The notes below the pieces were generated by a model. The model was not told the DNA's origin, did no database searches, and worked only from the letters and a program-made list of their open reading frames with translations. 64,000 nucleotides of DNA from assembly GCF_008831285.2 (NCBI RefSeq), contig NC_045141.1, forward strand, positions 21,386,848 to 21,450,847, read 5' to 3'. The position numbers and the translations under genes are program-made. This stretch comes from Nymphaea colorata. Taxonomy: Eukaryota > Streptophyta > Magnoliopsida > Nymphaeales > Nymphaeaceae. Of the stretch, positions 29,388-42,800 are shown one piece after another (within the stretch, counting starts at the first letter, position 1; each line of letters opens with the position of its first letter).

Positions 29388-32300
29388 ATACAAGCACACA
29401 AACACATACTTGCATTCATACATTTGTTAGAGCTCAAGTCACATGTAGGTTTGTGTCTATCCCTTCTGACCTGCACCTAATAGGAGTTTTATTGAGGATT
29501 TCTGCTCCATAGTTTAATAAGAAAATGTTTAAGATATTTTTATAGGAATATTGAGTCATTAATACCTAAGTTCTAATTGTTAGTTAGCAAATTAGCATCT
29601 TAAATGTATTTTCGGCTTGGGTTTTCAGATCATTCTGCAAGATCAGATGCACATCTTTCCTCTTATGCCTTTGGCCAGCCTTGGTTTTTGGTATAATAGG
29701 AACGAGTGGTAGAGGCAGGTGAGGCTTGTGTAGGCAGTTGCCCACACAGACCCACAAATAAATGCCTGTTTTACATTGGTACCTCATGGCTACTTATTTA
29801 CATATTGCTGCCCCTAAAAAATCTAAAACTCAAGTATTACTGCTCATTTCTGGCTTTGCCTGATAGGAACTAGCTTCCTTATTCTCATCTTTCACATTTC
29901 TAGTTCCTAGATGCCCAATGCAGGAACTCCTTATTTTAGTATTGTGCCCTGAATCGTTCTTAAAGTGATCCAAACTTCTTTGTGATTTTAGAAGTCAATC
30001 TTGAGAGAACGAAAACGGCTGGTGAAGTTCCCAAGAAAATCCATCTGTGCAGTTGCTTCTGGTCCTTTTAATCTTTTTCTCATTAACTGGCATGATTCTT
30101 TCTCCAAAGCATTCCGGAGAAATAGTTCATTGGAACAGTTCAATGCTCAGGTTCCAAAATCATCTCTTCATCTTATCTGCCCGCAGAAGGTCCCCTGCCC
30201 ATTCTTTACCAAAACTTGTCGATGCACCGAGTCTTCGTGTGTTTCGCTTTACCACTTTTGTCAAATCTTCCTCGGTACCCTGATAAGCAAATTTCATATT
30301 ACATATAATTGGCTCAGCTGCGAACTCGAATACTTTGCCTCAAAGCTTTCAGAAATGAAATTTGAATTTTAAACTTGTGTATTGTAGCTCATACCCTTGA
30401 GTCTGTAATGTGAAAAGGCATAGAAATGATTGCATTACTGGTTGACGAACCAAGCTACAAGAAACAGTTCCTGTTTCCTATCCGTACCTTGGATTTTTTT
30501 AAAATAACCATACAGATGCATTCAGGTAAATTCATGTACATTAAGCTGCATTCCTAGCTGCCTAAGTTCAAGCTTTACAGATCATGCTCTGCTTGGACAA
30601 ATGAATACAAATGTAGCGTAAATAATCAATTCTTTTTTCGGTTGAAGAGATTCTGGATTTTTAGTGGGGAAGTTGCGCTACAGTGGAACTTGCGTAATGA
30701 TCCCGCTTCCTTGGGTAGGTTGTAAATGGCTAAGTGTTAAATCGATGGACCCATGCCATGTGAAAGAGCTTGCTAAAGCGGAGTTTCACTTTCAAACAAC
30801 CGCTTTTGTCTTCACATCCTTGAGCTTCAAGGAGATGCATCAATTGTCCGACATATACATGAAATTGTTTTGGCCGGGGAACATCCTTTCGAACCCCGTT
30901 CTTGACCAACTGCACTTCTATATCCAAGTCCGCTCGTTACAAACTGTGAATTGGTAATACTTTAATCCAGCTGGAAAGGATGCCCCTTGTTGGTTTTGAA
31001 CTCAAGGCATGTCTAAGCAATCCTCGTTTGTTGGCTTCCATGAAGCTGATCAACTTGGATCTTGTAAATTCCTATGTTGGTATTTGATTGTTTAACTTCA
31101 ACTTTAATGTATAAGTGATTTCATAAAATGATTTCCTTTTTCAACATGCCTCATGATAAACCATTGGAATGCAAAATGATTTTCACGTTCCCTTTTCTCC
31201 CTCCATCTTTAAAAAATTGAAAGGTAATCGTTTCGGTTCATGTAACAGGATTGATTCAAATGCTGTACTTGTAGAATATAAATAGAGGAGGAAAACAACT
31301 AAAAATTTCTCATAGTACTTTGACCCAAAATAACCAATCTAATTGGTGTTTACCCTTCAGTCGATGAGAAGGTAGATCAAATTCTACGAGGTCAGACTTT
31401 GGAGAAGAAACAGAGAGAAAAACGAAAGGAACCAGATTTCGAAGCCCTTTCAAGTTCTGCTGGAAGAATGAGGAATCAGGCGATTCATTGATAAGGATTT
31501 CTACTTGGATCTGAATGTTTTGGACCCTGGAGGTGGTAAATAAAACCTCCCCGGGTGTAACTTATCAACCCCAAGGTAGTGCACATTAAGCTCATGTAAA
31601 GATGGCTACACGATAAGGGTAGTTTTTTTAAGTTTTGTGGTCCTAAAGCAGGTACCTTTCAAAGAAGCGGGTGACGCCTAAAGTGTTTGGTGCATGAATG
31701 AAGAAGAGAAAGTTCCACCTTCATTACTAATATGAACACAGATCCATAAGAAAGTGGTTGTGCCTATTTGGTACAATTTGCATGTGTCATTCTAGCGTCC
31801 CACTTTCATGAGGCTGAGGGATGAAGAATCATTATTTTTATGGGGAGAATTCATCGCTAGCTAGCCGCTAATTTCATGATTGAGAAAGATAATTTCAAAC
31901 AAGTGAAACCAGTTTCAAATAGAATTGAAATTTGAAGTTTTCTTTTTCATCTTTAAGATCTGCAGATCCTAAGCTGTAACAGATGTGAAGTGAAAAAAAA
32001 AAAACGAAAAATAATAAACAAGAGAGCAGAAGAACTAGCTGAGAGAGAGAACGAAGCCGAAAACAAAGGAAAGTGCAGCTTCTTGTTTTGCAAGTCCATG
32101 AGTGATTTTTTCCCGAAGCCCGTGATTGGTAATAACTAGGAGTGACCCTATGATCACCAAGCGTCAAAAGCTTGAATTATTTGGTGGGCAACTGCTAAAT
32201 CTTAAGAGCTTGAAGAACATCCTTTCCGATCAAGAAATCAATTGATCTTTTTTACCATTATCATGTTTTGGACGATGTAACACTAACCATCCTCGCTACC

Positions 32301-34097
32301 GTTCTTTTAACATGAACTTTTCTTTTTAATCCCTTCCACGGTAAGCTTGTTCAGGAAAAGGAAGCCTGCCTACAAGGAACAGTTCGTAATTATAAAGCAG
32401 TGTTCCAATTATTGGATCCAGTCTCTTACTGGAAAACATATCTGCTTATCGTGGATGTGCATCGGCCTGTGTTGGACCTTATCAACCATAATAAATGATT
32501 TAATGTATGTTCTGTTAATATAATTGGCTGATATAAGCTTTATGTCTGCTGATATACTAGGAGAGCATTTGTCGTGAAGAAATAGCACATTGCAGTTCCA
32601 TTAATTTGGCAGAACAATGAGGAACTCTTTTTTTTTTTGGTCTTATCTACCGAGGGAGTGTTTGGTACGAAAAACAATGTGTTCTTGAATCCATGTTAAT
32701 GTTGTTGTTTGGTGAAAATATAATGTAACTATGTCTATTGTTTAATCGTTGGATTTAGAGACAATATCCATAATCACACTGTGTTTTATTTTTTGGTATT
32801 CTAACGTGCATGGGCAATATTGACGATACACACAAGCATTAGTTAGTAACAACATTGCAAAGGAGACCAGACTGAAGCTACGTGTCCTCTTGGGTGGCAA
32901 CAAATCAAGATTTCACATCAAATGAAAATGAGTTGCCTTTTACCAAATCCACACACACACACAGAGAGACAGAGAGAGCGACCATAATTACGGTGGTTGT
33001 TTCATACTTTTTTAAGCAATAATGGTTGCAGTAGTCACCATCATCAATCAAGAGTCGTCTAGACATGACTTAGATGAGGAGACGAAAGAACAAAGGAGAT
33101 GTAAAGGACAAAGGGACAGCCGAGACGTATCCTTCACGGCCGTCCACCCATACTGTTGAAACAGCTAAAAGAATCCGGAAAAAAAGAAGACATTGGTATT
33201 ATTTTCTCAGAGAAAGAGAGAGAGAGAGAAACAGAAAGCCCTGCTATTTCACTCCGTCAATACCTTCATCGGCAGAAAATTTTTCCTATGAACATCTCTT
33301 GTTGCAAATTTTTGTAATCAAGAATAATTTCTTCACACAAAGTGCAAGAAACTAAGTTTTCTAAAAGTTCATTTTGTTTGGCTAAAAAGAGGTCTTCCTG
33401 TCTTAAAACGTTAATGGGAGTGCCAGATAAATCCATCCAAGGTGAAGCAATCTTTCACTTTGCATGATGAGTTCCACTTCATCTACCGCTGCCATGATTA
33501 TGTTATTTGCTTTATTCACATCCAGGATGGAAATAAATACGATCGGATTCAATAACCAAAATTTTCAACTCAAGCCCCAGATCTGATGATGCCTAACCCT
33601 TTCCATGGCATCCAATCTGCAACTTCCTTGAAAGGCCGCAGCATAAATTAGTAAACTTACTATTGACAGTGAAACTCTTGAAACTTTCATAATGGGCTTT
33701 TATATTCATAATAGAGGGACGTTTTTGGGGTGAAGGATTGAAAATCTGAAGTATAATTTCCCAACTGTTTGGTGTTTGGCTTTATTGAACGAGGAAAAAA
33801 CTCATGTTTTTGGAGGCCTGTTAAGAACTTTTCGGCGTGGGAGATGCACGTTTAGTATCATATTTTCCATTTCTCACGGTAAAAATCCATTTACACACTC
33901 TCTTTCCCATTGAAAGAGTCTCTATTTCTCTTCACTCATCCTCTATCTGCAGCAGTCATTAGGAGCATCGATCTTGGGTTTCTAACAACTAAGGAAAATT
34001 TTTGGGTTATAAATGCACAGTTAGTGGTAACACTCATTTCATGTTAATGTAAATGGCAGGTTTAAATTGATCGTTTTATTTTGAGTAAATGCATATG

Positions 34098-34335
34098 CTC
34101 AAGGGGTGTAGCATAACTGGTTGGGGTGGAGGTCATAGATAGTACATCAACTCTTTATCGATGTAGGTGCTACTCCTCTAAACTGTGCCGTGAAGCTAAA
34201 GGAGGCCTACCACCCACCTAGGCTCCTATGCAACCTAGGTCCCCGGAACGGGAGAATGGGCGGAGGGGGGCTCGAAGTCTCATTTTACAAGCCATAGGGT
34301 GTGAATCTCTAGTCATGAAAACAAAAGCGAGTGAG
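34098..34335 (+). repeat. possible SINE-like fragment
   Basis: Begins with ggtgtagcataactggttgg, which resembles an RNA polymerase III A box (TRGYNNARNNGG), and carries ggctcgaagtc at about 34268, a loose B box, before ending near a short T run (34347). The A-to-B spacing is far larger than in a tRNA, so a SINE with an insertion or an unrelated repeat are both possible. Confidence 0.3.
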
Positions 34336-35927
34336 TGCATAGACTGATGCTTTTAAGCAAGCAAGTAACTTCTATTAAAAAAGAAAGGTGGCTATAAATT
34401 GGTAGCGATCATGTCAAGGGCTGCAGGTAGATAATTAAAGCTTTCCATCTTCATCAAAACCTTATGCTCAACAACTTTTCCACTATCTAGCCATTAACGT
34501 CTGCACTTTTCTTTAACCAGCAATATTTTTTGCCCTATGAACTGAAAGAAACATGAACCATTTTCAGAGTTTGCTTCCTCTCTCTCTCTCCCCCTTGGAG
34601 ACAAACTTGTTATGCAAACTCGTATTGGTTTGTGCCAAAAGAAGCACCTAATTGAACATTGAAGTCATGAGCTCATCAAACTTGAAGATATCAACCACTT
34701 GAGCAGGTGGATATGACCTTCGGATTGAAGCCTGTCCAGAGCTTGAAATCCGACCTGCCTGCATAATCTGGTAGGCTCAGATCTCGCCCATTCTTACAGT
34801 CCCCACCAAAAGGAAAAAGATTGAGATCAATGAAACTTTCTTTTTAATCATGCTTTACTTTTCTTTTTGCCGTCCAATGAATCACGAACCTCCTAATTAA
34901 ACAGAAACGAAAGCAAGGAGAAAACTCAAACTTTGCCTAATTGACTTTTTGAACAAGCTTAGACACTAATTCACTTGGAAAAAGAGGGTCGAAGAGTTAG
35001 GCCTGAGATTGGAGTCGATCCACAGCTAGAACAACCGTGGCTTAGCCTTCGCCTATGACAAGAGTGAAGACTCTTCACGTATGAAAGGATTGGAACGGGC
35101 CAGGATTGTTTCACACAGTTACTTGTTTGTGTATAATAACCATGCAAAGTTGGTCTTAATCATGTGTTGGGCACATGTATTTGCATTACGTTAGCAAGAT
35201 CAGAGAAGGAAATCTTAGAAAGAATCAAACTACAGTTCATTTTTCTTTTTGGGAAAAACAAAACTTTAGACATATGAAAAATATATATATATGTTTGATA
35301 TGCTTTCCTCACTATGGGGTGTGTCGTTTTGTTTTTCACATTAACTTACAATTTAAGCTTTTTAAAAAACGAATCTATGAGTTTGAGTTTCTATTCTACC
35401 TCTCAACGAAGTTACCCCACACTTGATGTTTCAAAACTTAATTGGCTTAAACTTGGCTCGAGCTTCAAAAAAATAAGTTCAACTCGACCGAGCTCATTAA
35501 GACACGAATGATCCATTCATTCCAAACGAGTCAAGCTTTAACACCCAAGGCTCCGCTGGTGCACGATTGACTGCAAGAGTGACGTTTGCTTATGATATTT
35601 GATCGTTGGGTTTGAAGAACAAAATCAAACCCTCAACAAGTTGGGTGAAGTGCTTTGGGCATCTGTTAATTGCAAAAGGGATAATACAATGGGAATTACT
35701 CCCGACAAGATTTTCATTGGAATTGCAGAAGGGAGACTAGTGTAAATTGGCCCAGATTTTATTTGAAAATTTTAGTGCAATACTTTTTATTTGGAAACAT
35801 ATAAAGGATCAACTAGCAATATATCCTCTCTTGAAGTTGGGTTTGGATTCAAAACTTCAAATTGATAGCCAAAGTGCATTCTTATATGCCTAAACTGGTA
35901 AGATTCGTCTAATTTTCAATTGGCTTG

Positions 35928-36005
35928 GGGACGTAGTGTAGTTGGTCGAGCTGATGAATTGGTGAGAGCCTGACCATCAATTCGATTCTCGTAGACGTTA
36001 TAACC
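35928..36005 (+). repeat. tRNA-derived SINE head, probable
   Basis: The sequence gtagtgtagttggtcgagct matches the A box and D-arm style of plant SINE heads. It is followed about 40 bases later by aattcgattctcg, close to a B box (GGTTCGANTCC). The spacing is right for a tRNA-like head, but the acceptor stem does not pair, so it is not a functional tRNA gene. The tail could not be delimited. Confidence 0.4.
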
Positions 36006-36863
36006 ATAAGTTTATTCAGGCTTTAAAATTGACAATTTTAGACCTTAAAAGAGCAAAGGAAAGAAAGAAAAGCTTTTAAAGCTTGGGTTTCTTTTCATCC
36101 CAACTTGCACATCAAAAGGAGGGGAGCTAGAAGAAGGAACATCTTAATTAAACCTAATATTGGACCTAAATCTGCAATAAAATCCTACTGTAAAACGGGT
36201 CCTCCTGCCTGTCTCACTTAACTAGTTAATCAGACCTCATCCTTTTTTTTGCTTGTGTTCAAATCACCAAAGCCATTGTAGCGAACATGCCATTGATTCC
36301 GGCCGTCTTGTAGTATTAAAATCCACTCTACGAATTAATTTTGTTCGTATCGGGTCCAAATGGGTCTGGTCTAAAGTTCAAAAACAGTAATAACGGGTAG
36401 CATTCGAATCAAATCGTAAAATCATATTCGATCCGTTTGCAGCTCCAATATTCCCCTGCGGGTCGGTTGTAAGAGCTGCCAACCCGATTGAGTCCGACGT
36501 CTTTCGCACGAAATCCCTGAGCTTGATCTTTTCCTACACCCACGGGTCACCGAAATCTATGTCAAAGACTCGGTTACCTTGGGTTTAACCGCGGTTAGTT
36601 CTCTTAACTCATCGTTCCCATTTGAGGGACTCGATCAAATTCCCCCTTCCTCTATTTTTTCCCCCTTTTTTCTTCTCCCTTTCTCCCTCTCCCTCTCCCT
36701 CTCCCTCCTTCATCCTCTCCGTGAAAGCCCTTCGAAGGGGAGAAGAAACCCTAACTCTGGCTCTAACCTAGCGCGCGAAACCCCTTCAACGGAAATCAAT
36801 CGACTTTCTCCACGGGAGGGGGGAAGCACGAGGGAGCTAGGGTTTCCTTCCTTTCCCCCCACG

Positions 36864-39800
36864 ATGGCCGCGCAGCCCGTCGTCCCCAACCTCTACGAGA
36901 CTGCGTCCCAGCCCGACACAGGCGACGCTTACACCTTCCTAGAATTCAACACGCAAGGCGACGACTACGACTACGAATTCAGGGAGCTCAGCCAGCCGAT
37001 CAGGTCGACCGTGTGGTCTCCCGACAACTCGCACCTCCCTACCACCGGTGCCGCGGCCGCCAACGAGTCGAACGACCGCGATCTGCCTGCGGATACGGCG
37101 TCTGCCAACGCGGCCGCGTCGTCTCCCAGGCCTACTGGGACGAAAGGCCGGTCGAACCAGGGCGTGGCAGATGCCTTGGCTGCAGGTATCGGTGGGCTGA
37201 GCTTCGAGGAGACTGGGGACGAGGAGGGATTTGAGTTTGGCAAGGGTGGGGATTTCACTGAGCATGCGTGCCGGTATTGCGGGGTGCAGAACCCTGCTTG
37301 CGTCGTCCGCTGTAACGTCCCGTCCTGCCGCAAGTGGTTCTGCAATTCAAGGGGCAACACGTCCGGGTCTCATATTGTTAATCATCTGGTTAGTTGCCGT
37401 TTCTCTTCATCCTTTATTTATTGAAAATGGGCACCATGTCTCTCATTTCCATTTTTGGGGCTTCAGTATGTTTCTAAATTTTGTTGAACAAATATTAATG
37501 TTGGATTTGGTCTGCGTTTTTGCCTTCCGAACTGCGCCCTTCCGCTTTCACTTGTTCCCTGGATTTGTTTGGATGTGTTTGGTGCAATACAAGTCCATAA
37601 TTAGGAAATTGAACTGAGGAAGGTAGCAGAATGGGCAATTGGACCGAGTGCAGTTCCTTCAAAGACTTTACAAGTGCCGAGAGGAAGCTTTTTCTTTTTG
37701 TTTTCTTTTCATTTCCTCCGTGAAAGGAGAAAACATGCTTAGAAGGGGAACGCTAGGGAGTGAATTACGTAAAACGGAGTCTACTAGAACCGGTCAAATA
37801 GTTAGATGTTATATGGAGATTACAACCATTATGTGAAGATATTCTTCGATCCAAAAAGTTATGGTTGTTCCATGATTTTTTTTTGTGTCTGTGGGCTTCT
37901 CGAGCGTGAAGTGAAGGAAACGCTTGTGTTCCTATTATTTTCAAGAGGTGATGATGAACAACTAAGTTAACTGGAAGCCTGATAGTTCCAGATAGTAAAC
38001 TTGATGTTCTAAAACTTTTCGCATGGTTTTCTTTGTAAATCTTTCGGCAAGGGTAATATATATTGGATTCAAAAGTTTATGGGTATTTGTTTTGCTTTAT
38101 GATGTCTTTGTAGGATGCTAGGCCAAGTGTGACCTCTTGGCACATAGATCCTTACTTTGAAGTGGCTGTTGCTTGGCTGACATGATTGCACATGGTCAAA
38201 TTTGACCCAACACGATCATCCAGGGAGAAAAACAATTGGGGATCGGATGTGAGTAGGAATGCAAATTAGATGTTAAACTTGCAGTTAAGAAATGAGCTTT
38301 GCTTCTGGATTGAGTGGTAGCGTGTTGTTCTGTCTATATCTAACTATCTATCATGGGCAGGGCATTTGAGTGCTCGTAGTTTCATAAATAGCTCGTTAAG
38401 TGGGAATGACAAAGAACAGATATGTCTTCTGTCTATAAACAAGCTGTCGTTCTTGCTAGCAGATTTATGCTTACAGGCTTTGGACTGTAAGTTCTGCTAA
38501 AAAGATTGGTGTTTTCCAAAGCGCTTGTCTGATTGCTTAAGACATCTTCTTAGAAACAAGGAAGAAGAAGATTTGATTCCATTTTTAGTCAAATAGTGAA
38601 GGATATTCCATTAGCATTGCCCAAATGGATGGTGGGGATCCGTATTAGTTGTTCGAACATTCAGTTCCATCTTGAAGCAACTAGTTAAATTATGTGTTCA
38701 GTTAACTGATTAAGAAATTTGGTTTCCTTTTCAAAATTGTCATGATTTATTGATTGCTGTTTTGTGCTTTAATCCTGTAAAAAAGCGTTAAACTTTCAGT
38801 GTGTTTGTGGAGGTATTGTTTGTTATTCATTTCTAGATATAGGGCCGGCTTACTAAGTAATGTATCTGGTATCTTATCGTTTCAGTTTGGATAATGAAAA
38901 CTTTTTCTTACTCAATCTGTCTAACTGGAAATTTCTGCGGTTAGCCTTTTTAAATTTTATGGCATTGCTTTTTTGGTTGTTTAAGTAGGTTCTTGTTCTG
39001 TCTTCCATATCGAAGCTTCTCTTTCTTTCTCCAACCCCACAAATTTGAAATTCTCATTTTGTTGTCTATGATTTTAGTCCAAGCTATCTATGTTTTCCGT
39101 GTGTTCATTGAATAGATTTCAAATTTTACCTTTTGTCTTATAGAGGAGAAAGTTGTCTGGTTTAGGACGTTGGTGCTTTTCTGGTTCAATTTTTTTTTTA
39201 AAATTTTATTAGTCATCATGTTGACCTCATTTCTTGGTTGCATGTGTGATAGGTTCGAGCCAAACACAAAGAAGTATGCCTTCACAAAGACAGCCCTCTT
39301 GGAGAAACCATCCTTGAATGCTATAACTGTGGTTGTAGAAATGTGTTCCTTTTAGGGTTCATTTCTGCTAAGACGGAGAGCGTTGTGGTTCTATTGTGTA
39401 GGGAGCCCTGCCTGAACGTTAATGCACTGAAAGATATGAATTGGGATCTGAGTCAGTGGTGCCCACTTATTGATGATAGATGCTTCCTTCCATGGCTTGT
39501 CAAGGTATGACTTTCTTTCCTTACTGAGATTGTGTGGTTCAAGTTTTGTTCTCTTGCTTTTCTAGATTGAATGGACACAATATATTGTTAAAATAAGCGT
39601 GGTCCCAGGTTCCATCTGAGCAAGAGCAGTTGAGAGCACGTCAAATCAGTGCTCAACAAATAAACAAGGTTGAAGAACTTTGGAAAACAAATCCCGATGC
39701 TTCTCTTGAAGATCTTGAGAAACCTGGTGTAGATGATGAGCCTCAACCTGTGGCCCTTAAGTATGAAGATGCTTACCAGGTACTTGGATGGAGTAACTGC

Positions 39801-42800
39801 ATTTCGATAGTTATTGTATCCATTTTGATATATTTTCTGGACATTGCACACAAAACATAAATTTTGTGAGGTGTATGGAAGTTCTGAATATTGGAAATCC
39901 ACATTGCATCTTTGCTGGTCTTACTGTTCTTATAAGTCAAAAAGTGTTTACACAGTGAAATTATATGAGCAGAAAAAGATAACAAGATGGACTCCAAGTG
40001 GAGAAGTTGTGTATAGAATCTTGGTATTTGTTTTGTATTTACTGTTACTAATGAAGTAGACTTCAACAACACAGATACTCATTTCCCCCTCTAAAGCTAT
40101 CTTTCTTAAATTATTGTATATTCTTTGTGAATGTATATGTTTCTCTTAGCTTCTGTTGCAAGTACTTTTATGTGGCTTCGACTTATGGATGATTTTATTT
40201 TTGCAGTATCAAAATGTTTTTGCTCCACTCGTGAAGTTGGAGGCAGATTATGATAAAGTATGTATCAAGATTAAGCTTATGTTTGATGTATTTTGTGTTA
40301 TTTGTTTGTTACTAGTATACCCCGCATCTTTCATGTGTTTTGATAACTAGTTCTTAAATTGGATATTGCACTGTACATGAACTGTAAAATTTCCTTTTGG
40401 CAGTTATTATATCAGCAATGGAACTTTTCTTATGACTTATCAATGTTCTCGATGTAGATGATGAAAGAGTCACAAAGTAAGGACAATGTATCCATTCGTT
40501 GGGATATTGGCCTTAACAAGAAGCGGATTGCGTACTTTATCTTCCCAAAGGTAGTGGTCTTGACTCTTGACTAATGTTGTCATCTTTGTCTAAAGATACA
40601 TTGCTTTTCTGCGGACTTTGAATCTCTTTTTCACTTCATACTGTCACTTTTATCACTAATTTGACATTGCAACAGGAAGACAATGAGCTGCGCTTGGTAC
40701 CAGGTGATGAGTTGCGGCTACGATATTCAGGTGATGCAGCCCATCCTGCTTGGCAGTCTGTTGGACATGTGGTAGGTTTCATTATCGTTACCTCGTACCA
40801 TATCTGGGATTCTGCAATATTTTTTGTTCTTCTTACACTTTATTTCTATGACAAATTCTGCTCTAATTCTGGAACATGTGTTCTTCATGGACTTGGTTTT
40901 ATGGATCTTTTCTATTGATTATTTCCTTTTTAAGTTAATTTTAGTGATGTAGTCATTTGTGTCTTAGATCAAGCTCACTGCACAAGAGGAAGTTGCTCTT
41001 GAACTTCGTGCTAGTCAGGTACATTTCTGAGTTTCAATTGTTTGGTAGTAATAGTTGGTTCAAAAGCTTTTTTGTGTAGGGTGTTGAATATATTTTTCAT
41101 GTTTTATAGGGGGTTCCTGTTGATGTCAATCATGGATTTAGTGTGGATTTTGTCTGGAAAAGCACTAGCTTTGATCGCATGCAGGGAGCAATGAAGACTT
41201 TTGCTGTTGATGAAACAAGTGTTAGTGGGTAATTTTTTTTCCCATTGCCCAGCCATTGCTGCAATTGCAGAAAACATGTTTTAGGAAATAGTACTCTTTC
41301 GTGGTTTCAGTCAACCGAACTGTAAGCTATTTCATTTGTTGAACTTCATTTCCCATCATGCACTAAGATGCTGGGAGCCATGTGAAAGAGAACCTTCGTT
41401 CCATGTTCAGACTGTGAGGTGGAAGGAGAGACAGTCCACTGTCTTTTTCTCTCTCTTTCAATTATGTACAGATCCCAATCTGCACTGATGCATGTTGTTC
41501 CTAGTAATCCCTGTGAAAACGGACTACTTAATCTGATTTTTGATTTATTTTGATTCTTGATCTGCTTAAAAACCTGCTTATGCCAAATTTACTGGGCAAA
41601 AAGCATCTCTTTGCTGATATTCTTGCGGTGCAGTGGTCATGTTTTATTGTTCTTCTAAATAGTCACAAGTATCGTGGAATGAATGGCAGTTCTTTATTGT
41701 GGATAAATGCGCTGTAGACGAGCACCCACTACTGATGACACCTGCAAATATAATTTTAGTCAAAGGTTCCATGTCACCAGCTTTGTCCGTATGCTTGAGA
41801 TGTAGGAATTCTATAATGCAGAGGAGCTTTGTTTTTAAAATATGTTTTTTAAGAAAAGAGAGATAAATTCAGGCATCATTGGTTGTGAAAATTTTAGTGT
41901 CTGTGCCCACAACACATGTATGTATTCAGATGATGGGGGTGGAAAGGGCATCTTGTTGAAGGTTCTCTAAATGCTTTTTTTTGCCTTCTTTTTTAAAAAC
42001 ATTTGGCTCACAGAGTGTTGTTGATATGGTCAAAACATATTTCCAGCTGTTGAATCATAAAATCTAACAAAGGAGTAGATTTTATGAACTTGGAAAAGTT
42101 TCCTATGAAATTTCTGCACTTCAAATTTTACGACAGGTTATGCAGATTGAGGATATACTTTGTGCAAAAACATGTGTGTGTATTTCTTGTTGGTAAAACT
42201 TGTGTTTCTATATGTGGGCTTTAAATTCCTTTGGGATTCATAATTTTAGGTACATATACCATCATTTGCTGGGCCATGAAGTTGAGGCTCAGGTGGTTCG
42301 TAACACGTTGCCTCGTCGTTTTGGTGCTCCAGGCCTTCCAGACCTAAATGCTTCACAGGTATATTCTATGTTAATCGGTATAAGTCCAGGAACCTTATTT
42401 TTGGAGTTGATCTCACAGATATGTTTTCATATGTTATAATTTTCTGCATGGACCTCTTCTGTTACTCGTTTGTGGTGAAAAATGTGTTTAGATCCTTTTA
42501 ATCTGTGTTAATGGCAATGGTGCCTTTGGGTAGTTTCATCATCGTGTATCCCAATCCTGGTGGTAATAAAAGTGATTTTGGTTAATTTTGTCTTTGTAAC
42601 ATTGAAAAATGCTGGTTGGTGTTAATAAATTGTCAATGACAATGCTGGTTGGCATTTAACCTATGCTTGCTGTTTAAGAAAAAGTGATGACTGATTCTTG
42701 CCAGTAATAAAAATTCTTTTGGGTGTATGGGAGCCTTTTGTTATGATTGTTCTTTTTCTGATTGGTCTGCCAATATCTAATATATGATGATATTTAAAAT

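Larger units (their letters stand above)
29160..36863. other. 7.7 kb without a supportable gene
   Basis: The first few hundred bases are the TGD4 3' UTR, with a CT microsatellite at 29352-29386. Open frames at 30001-30372 and 30664-30957 have no recognisable motif. The rest is AT-rich with repeat debris: SINE-like pieces near 34098-34330 and 35930-36000, GA-rich tracts near 33220, and GGGTC-rich sequence near 36350-36500. The last 250 bases before 36864 are the UPF1 promoter and 5' UTR, with a CCCTCT-repeat leader at about 36660-36712. Confidence 0.6.

Noticed and set aside
30001-30372. 123-codon open frame after TGD4
   Set aside because: No motif, biased composition or similarity recognised; overlapping frames are equally open.
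35928-36005. Functional tRNA gene
   Set aside because: A and B box-like sequences are present but the acceptor and anticodon stems do not pair; a SINE head fits better.
36579-36863. 95-codon in-frame extension upstream of the UPF1 start
   Set aside because: It has no ATG, translates a CCCTCT repeat leader, and the ATG at 36864 gives the family N-terminus.
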